A stretch of DNA of 34,676 nucleotides from the NCBI GenBank assembly GCA_030038475.1, contig JASHOU010000182.1, forward strand, positions 1-34,676, read 5' to 3'. This DNA is from Terriglobales bacterium (lineage in GTDB: Bacteria > Acidobacteriota > Terriglobia > Terriglobales > Acidobacteriaceae). Of this stretch, positions 31,561-34,676 are shown piece by piece; within the stretch, counting starts at the first letter, position 1; each line of letters starts with the position of its first letter. The notes beneath the pieces are model-generated. The model worked only from the letters and a program-made list of their open reading frames with translations, ran no database searches and was not told the origin of the DNA. A program made the position numbers and the translations under genes.

Positions 31561-34500
31561 TTAGTCAGGATAAGGCCCATGGGCACCACAGTTAGCTCCG
31601 ACTGGACAGATATATTCCGTTTGCGTCATAACGGTATTGAGTTGTGTCGTGTTGACACCCTGCGTTTGGTAGGAACTGGATCCTACATAGGATATGTCGG
31701 TGAAGGTGAAGTTGCTTGCCCAGGGAAGCGCCATCAGCGGGCAATCGAACGGGTTCGACCCATCATACGTACAGGCTCCAGTGGGATAAGTCATCGCTGG
31801 GTCGGATCCCATGAACGCCACGTAGCCGAGGCAGGTTGGATCAGCGTTGGTTCCCGAGCAGTTTACAGAAACCGGGAACGCATTGGAGCAGCTTCCGCCC
31901 GGGCAGTTTACTACGCTCCAATTGGAAGAGTTTCTGCCGGTGAGGACGTTCTGGTAGAACTCGAACGTGTTGTCGTCCCAACAAGAAAACGAGTCGGTGC
32001 CTTCATATCCTCCTGGCGCTTCGTTGCAGTACACATCGCTGGTGTGCCCGGAATCGTTATCCACGAACACGTTGTTGAACATGTAATTCGAAATCGGCAG
32101 CCAGTCCCCGGTGTAGCTCGTCTGGATGGCAAAAACATTCGGCGCCATGAACGTGTTGTTCTGCAGCGTCGTCCACTTCGGGAAGCCGGCGCCGTTGCTG
32201 ATAATGCAATTTGCGGTAGCCGCAGTGGGCTGCGTGTTAGTCTGATAGGAGACCGTAAGTCCAGTTGTTACCGTGCCACTTACCGCATAAGCCGCTGCGG
32301 TTATCCCAGCGGCGTAGCCGTAAGTCGTGCAGGTTGTGTCTCCGCCGCCAACGTTCGTGGCATTCACGCCGTCGCCGACCGAAATATCGGTCATCTTGTA
32401 GGCGAGCGAGGCTATGGTCACATCACCGGCGTTCAGCAGCGCGCTGCACTTCGGCGAGCCGCTATTGTCGCACAAGGTTGCGGTACCAGGATTGTTGATG
32501 TTGTCGGTATAGGAGATGTACTGCGCCCCCGCGCCCGTGCCGCATCCTGTGCCATCGCTCGCCCAATTGCCGGTGCATCCGGTCATCGCGAACGAGCCGT
32601 TCCATCCGGTGTGATTCGAGATGATGATCGGGCACGTAGTCCAGGAGTTACCGTTCGCAATGCACGTCCCCGAACCGCTGGTCGAGAGCATCGCGTCCGT
32701 GCGCAACCCGTCATAGACGCTCACAACATTTGCAACACTCACAATCTTCGTGATGTTCGACGTGATGTCGTTCTGCTCGGGCAGGCATTGCGCCGTAATC
32801 GTAAAGGGCGCCGAACTGCCGGTATACGACATCGCGCAGGTAAACGTATTCGCTCCCGAAGTCCATTCCCACTCGTGTCCGGGATCGTTGAACTGGTTGG
32901 TATCGGCGATGTTCGAGTACAGGTTGTTGATCCAGTCCACATCCTCGACGGGAAGGCTCACGCCGCCGCCATTGCTCGGTGTTCCCGCGCGGTTCGACTG
33001 CTCCACCGGCTCCGGGCAATTGCGAATCCAGTTGCTCTCGAAGCGGATGTTGTCAATATAGCTGTCGGGCAATCCAGTACCGGGGTTGAAGACTCCGGCC
33101 ATCGCCCCGCCAGACGCTGTGCGCGCGTTGACCAAGATGCAAAAGCCCTGCTGCCCATCCGCCCAGGAGTTCTCAATGATGTTGCCGGCGACCAGGTTCC
33201 TATGCCCGACCTTGATCTCAAACGGATTCTTGATGGCGTAACTGAACGGGCATACGTTGTGCGAAGCCGTGCCGTCCGTAGGCCCGCATCCCCACGGCGG
33301 CGCCGGAGAGTTGCCCGCTCCGCCAGTCAGATACCGGTAGTTCAAATCCTTGCCAAAATAGTTGCGCCGTATCTCGTTATCCGACCCCGGCCCGCCATTC
33401 TGATCCACGGGCGCGCCACCGGAAATAATGGTCTGCTCCGAGCCTTCCAACCAGTTGTTGACGATCTTCAGCGGCCCATTGTCAAAGGCGTAACCCAGCG
33501 CATTCGACTCCCCGCCATAGTTGTGAATCTTCTCCACATAACCATCCATCAACCAGCCATCGTCCACATGAAAGCGGATAGCGTCTTCTACGTCGTCGCC
33601 GCAGCCAACAACTGGCGTGCCCGCGCCATAGACGAAGGAGAACTGGCCAGCAGAGTTTTTCGAGGGAGGATTCGATTCGCTCAAGTTGTAAGTGCCAGCA
33701 GTCGGCACCAGGCCCACGACAATAAACTGCGTGTTCTGCGTCCCGTTCTGCAAGCCCTCGGCGAGCGTGCCATCGTCAAGAATGGTGAAGGTGGTTCCAT
33801 TGATGCTGACCGGCGAGCCGGCGGCAAACGTCATCCCGTAGAAAGTCCCAGTAGACCGAGTAATCAAAGTGTCGCCCGCGAAGCCAGACGGATTCTGGGC
33901 GATCGTCACTGTGCCCGTATTGGTCCACTGCGAGCACGCGCCCGAGGGTTGGCCAGGATCCCCCACATCCCAGCCGTGAATGTAGAAGTGGCGCAACCCC
34001 AATACGTGATCGGCTTGGCAGCCAATACAAGGAACAATCGAGAGCGGATTATCGTTGAAGTCAACCAGTCGAACCGAATCCACTCCCGGCCCGCTCTGCG
34101 CGATGCCCGGAGCCAAAGTCACTTCTACATCGCGCAACTCGATGTGGTTGGCATAGTTCGTGGTCGGCGATTGCAGATCAGCGCCAGCGAAAATCCCAAT
34201 CCTGCCGACCTGATTGTTTCCACCACTGATCTCCACCTTCCACATCGACGCCTTATCATTCGGAGACGAGCAGCCCGGATTTCGCGTTCCTCCCAATCCC
34301 GGCACCCCCCCCTCCACACGCCATGTAGGGCGCTGGCGTCGAAGTTGGGGTAAATACAGCGCCGCTTGTCTGCCCCACCCAGGTGTACATATTGCTCTGC
34401 GAGGGGTAACCATTCATCGGCCCCAGTTGCAGGTCGGTGAAGCTGCCGAGCGAGGCGGTGTTTTGCAACGTGGCCGCCGCTCCGCTCGTCGATTGTTGCA

Positions 34501-34676
34501 CCCGCTCGCCAGTCGAGAAGGTTCCGGACGTTACCGTGCCCGAAACGTTGTAAGACACCAGCGGAGTGGTCGAATCTATGACCAGGCACTTCGTCGGCTC
34601 CGTGCCGGAGTTTACCTTTCCCGGCAGGCTAATGAGCGCGTCATTAGCGTCAAAGGTGGAACCACTTAAAACGGTT
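31561..34676 (-). pseudogene. Large beta-helix/phage-structural-like surface protein, partial and frameshifted
   Basis: Over 1000 residues, running off the right edge of the window (5' end missing). The protein is Gly/Asn/Ser/Thr-rich with repeated short strands (NHIELRDVEV, NNWLEGSEQTIISGG, NEIRRNYFGKD, HRNLVAGNIIENSW, DNIRFESNWIRNC), as in right-handed parallel beta-helix proteins such as tail spikes and pectate-lyase folds. Near its visible N-terminal end, SGTFSTGERVQQSTSGAAATL resembles a motif of phage structural proteins. From the window edge the frame reads TVLSGSTFDANDALISLPG, through PAPYMACGGG, and then breaks. The remaining 920 or so residues continue in another frame from a run of eight G (34305-34312). 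Seven G would restore one frame. It may be a tail fibre or adhesin; the family is not certain. Confidence 0.75.
34305..34312 (-). repeat. Homopolymer G8 tract (C8 on + strand) at a frameshift
   Basis: Eight C on the plus strand. The reading frame before it (from the right edge to about 34313) and after it (down to 31561) are both long, open and alike in composition but differ by one base. Confidence 0.85.

Noticed and set aside
31510-34353. A 947-codon open frame on the plus strand, opposite the beta-helix protein
   Set aside because: The product is Arg/Ala/Val/Ile-rich without domain order or signal, while the minus-strand reading has beta-strand periodicity and a natural composition. Long antisense frames are expected from the codon bias of the real gene.
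1-34676. CRISPR array, transposase or insertion sequence
   Set aside because: No regularly spaced repeats, DDE-type transposase, Cas protein or IS-like ends were seen on either strand.

Overview
The window looks like a chromosomal piece of an Acidobacteriota genome, probably from the Terriglobia / Acidobacteriales side. Three things suggest this: an Oar-like TonB-dependent receptor with an N-terminal carboxypeptidase-regulatory domain, a very large BNR/Asp-box (sortilin-like) secreted protein, and several small proteins that resemble acidobacterial hypotheticals. The taxon is inferred from protein resemblance recalled from memory; no database search was made.

Layout. 1-4169 (+) carries obgE, a divergent secreted hypothetical, rpe and a long BamD-like lipoprotein. 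4263-6179 (-) carries a Tat-exported M19 dipeptidase homologue that lacks several metal ligands, and a small membrane protein whose C-terminus looks frameshifted. 6303-13504 (+) holds the BNR protein and the TonB receptor, separated by a gap with a perfect TGTGA-N6-TCACA site. 13878-17903 (-) holds dnaB and mutS2. 18081-18157 is tRNA-Arg(TCG), followed by a pilin-like small protein and two small hypotheticals. 20003-21844 is GTP-type PEP carboxykinase, with a possible class II CRP/FNR-type promoter about 320 bp upstream. 21988-25643 has a small hypothetical convergent with a large membrane GAF-GGDEF-HD-GYP protein. 25985-30146 holds gltX, a convergent rhomboid protease and glnS.

30190-34676 (-) is different in character. 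In transcription order it has a long beta-helix/phage-structural-like protein that runs off the window, an M15-type peptidoglycan peptidase, a 61-residue hydrophobic holin-like protein and a probable lipoprotein. This order resembles a phage tail-fibre plus lysis module. The large protein is broken by a frameshift exactly at a run of eight G (coding strand), which could be phase variation, decay or a sequencing error.

Regulation. TAGAAT or a close -10 hexamer recurs at several gene starts. At four of them (19193, 21988, 25985, 28407) it lies only 6-9 nt before the ATG, which suggests leaderless mRNAs. Genes with good Shine-Dalgarno sequences (pckG, the TonB receptor, the holin-like gene) show a normal leader instead. 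Two convergent gene pairs end in a shared CTAG, so that both stop codons overlap.

The housekeeping genes are secure. The promoter, operator and hairpin calls come from reading by eye and are hypotheses.
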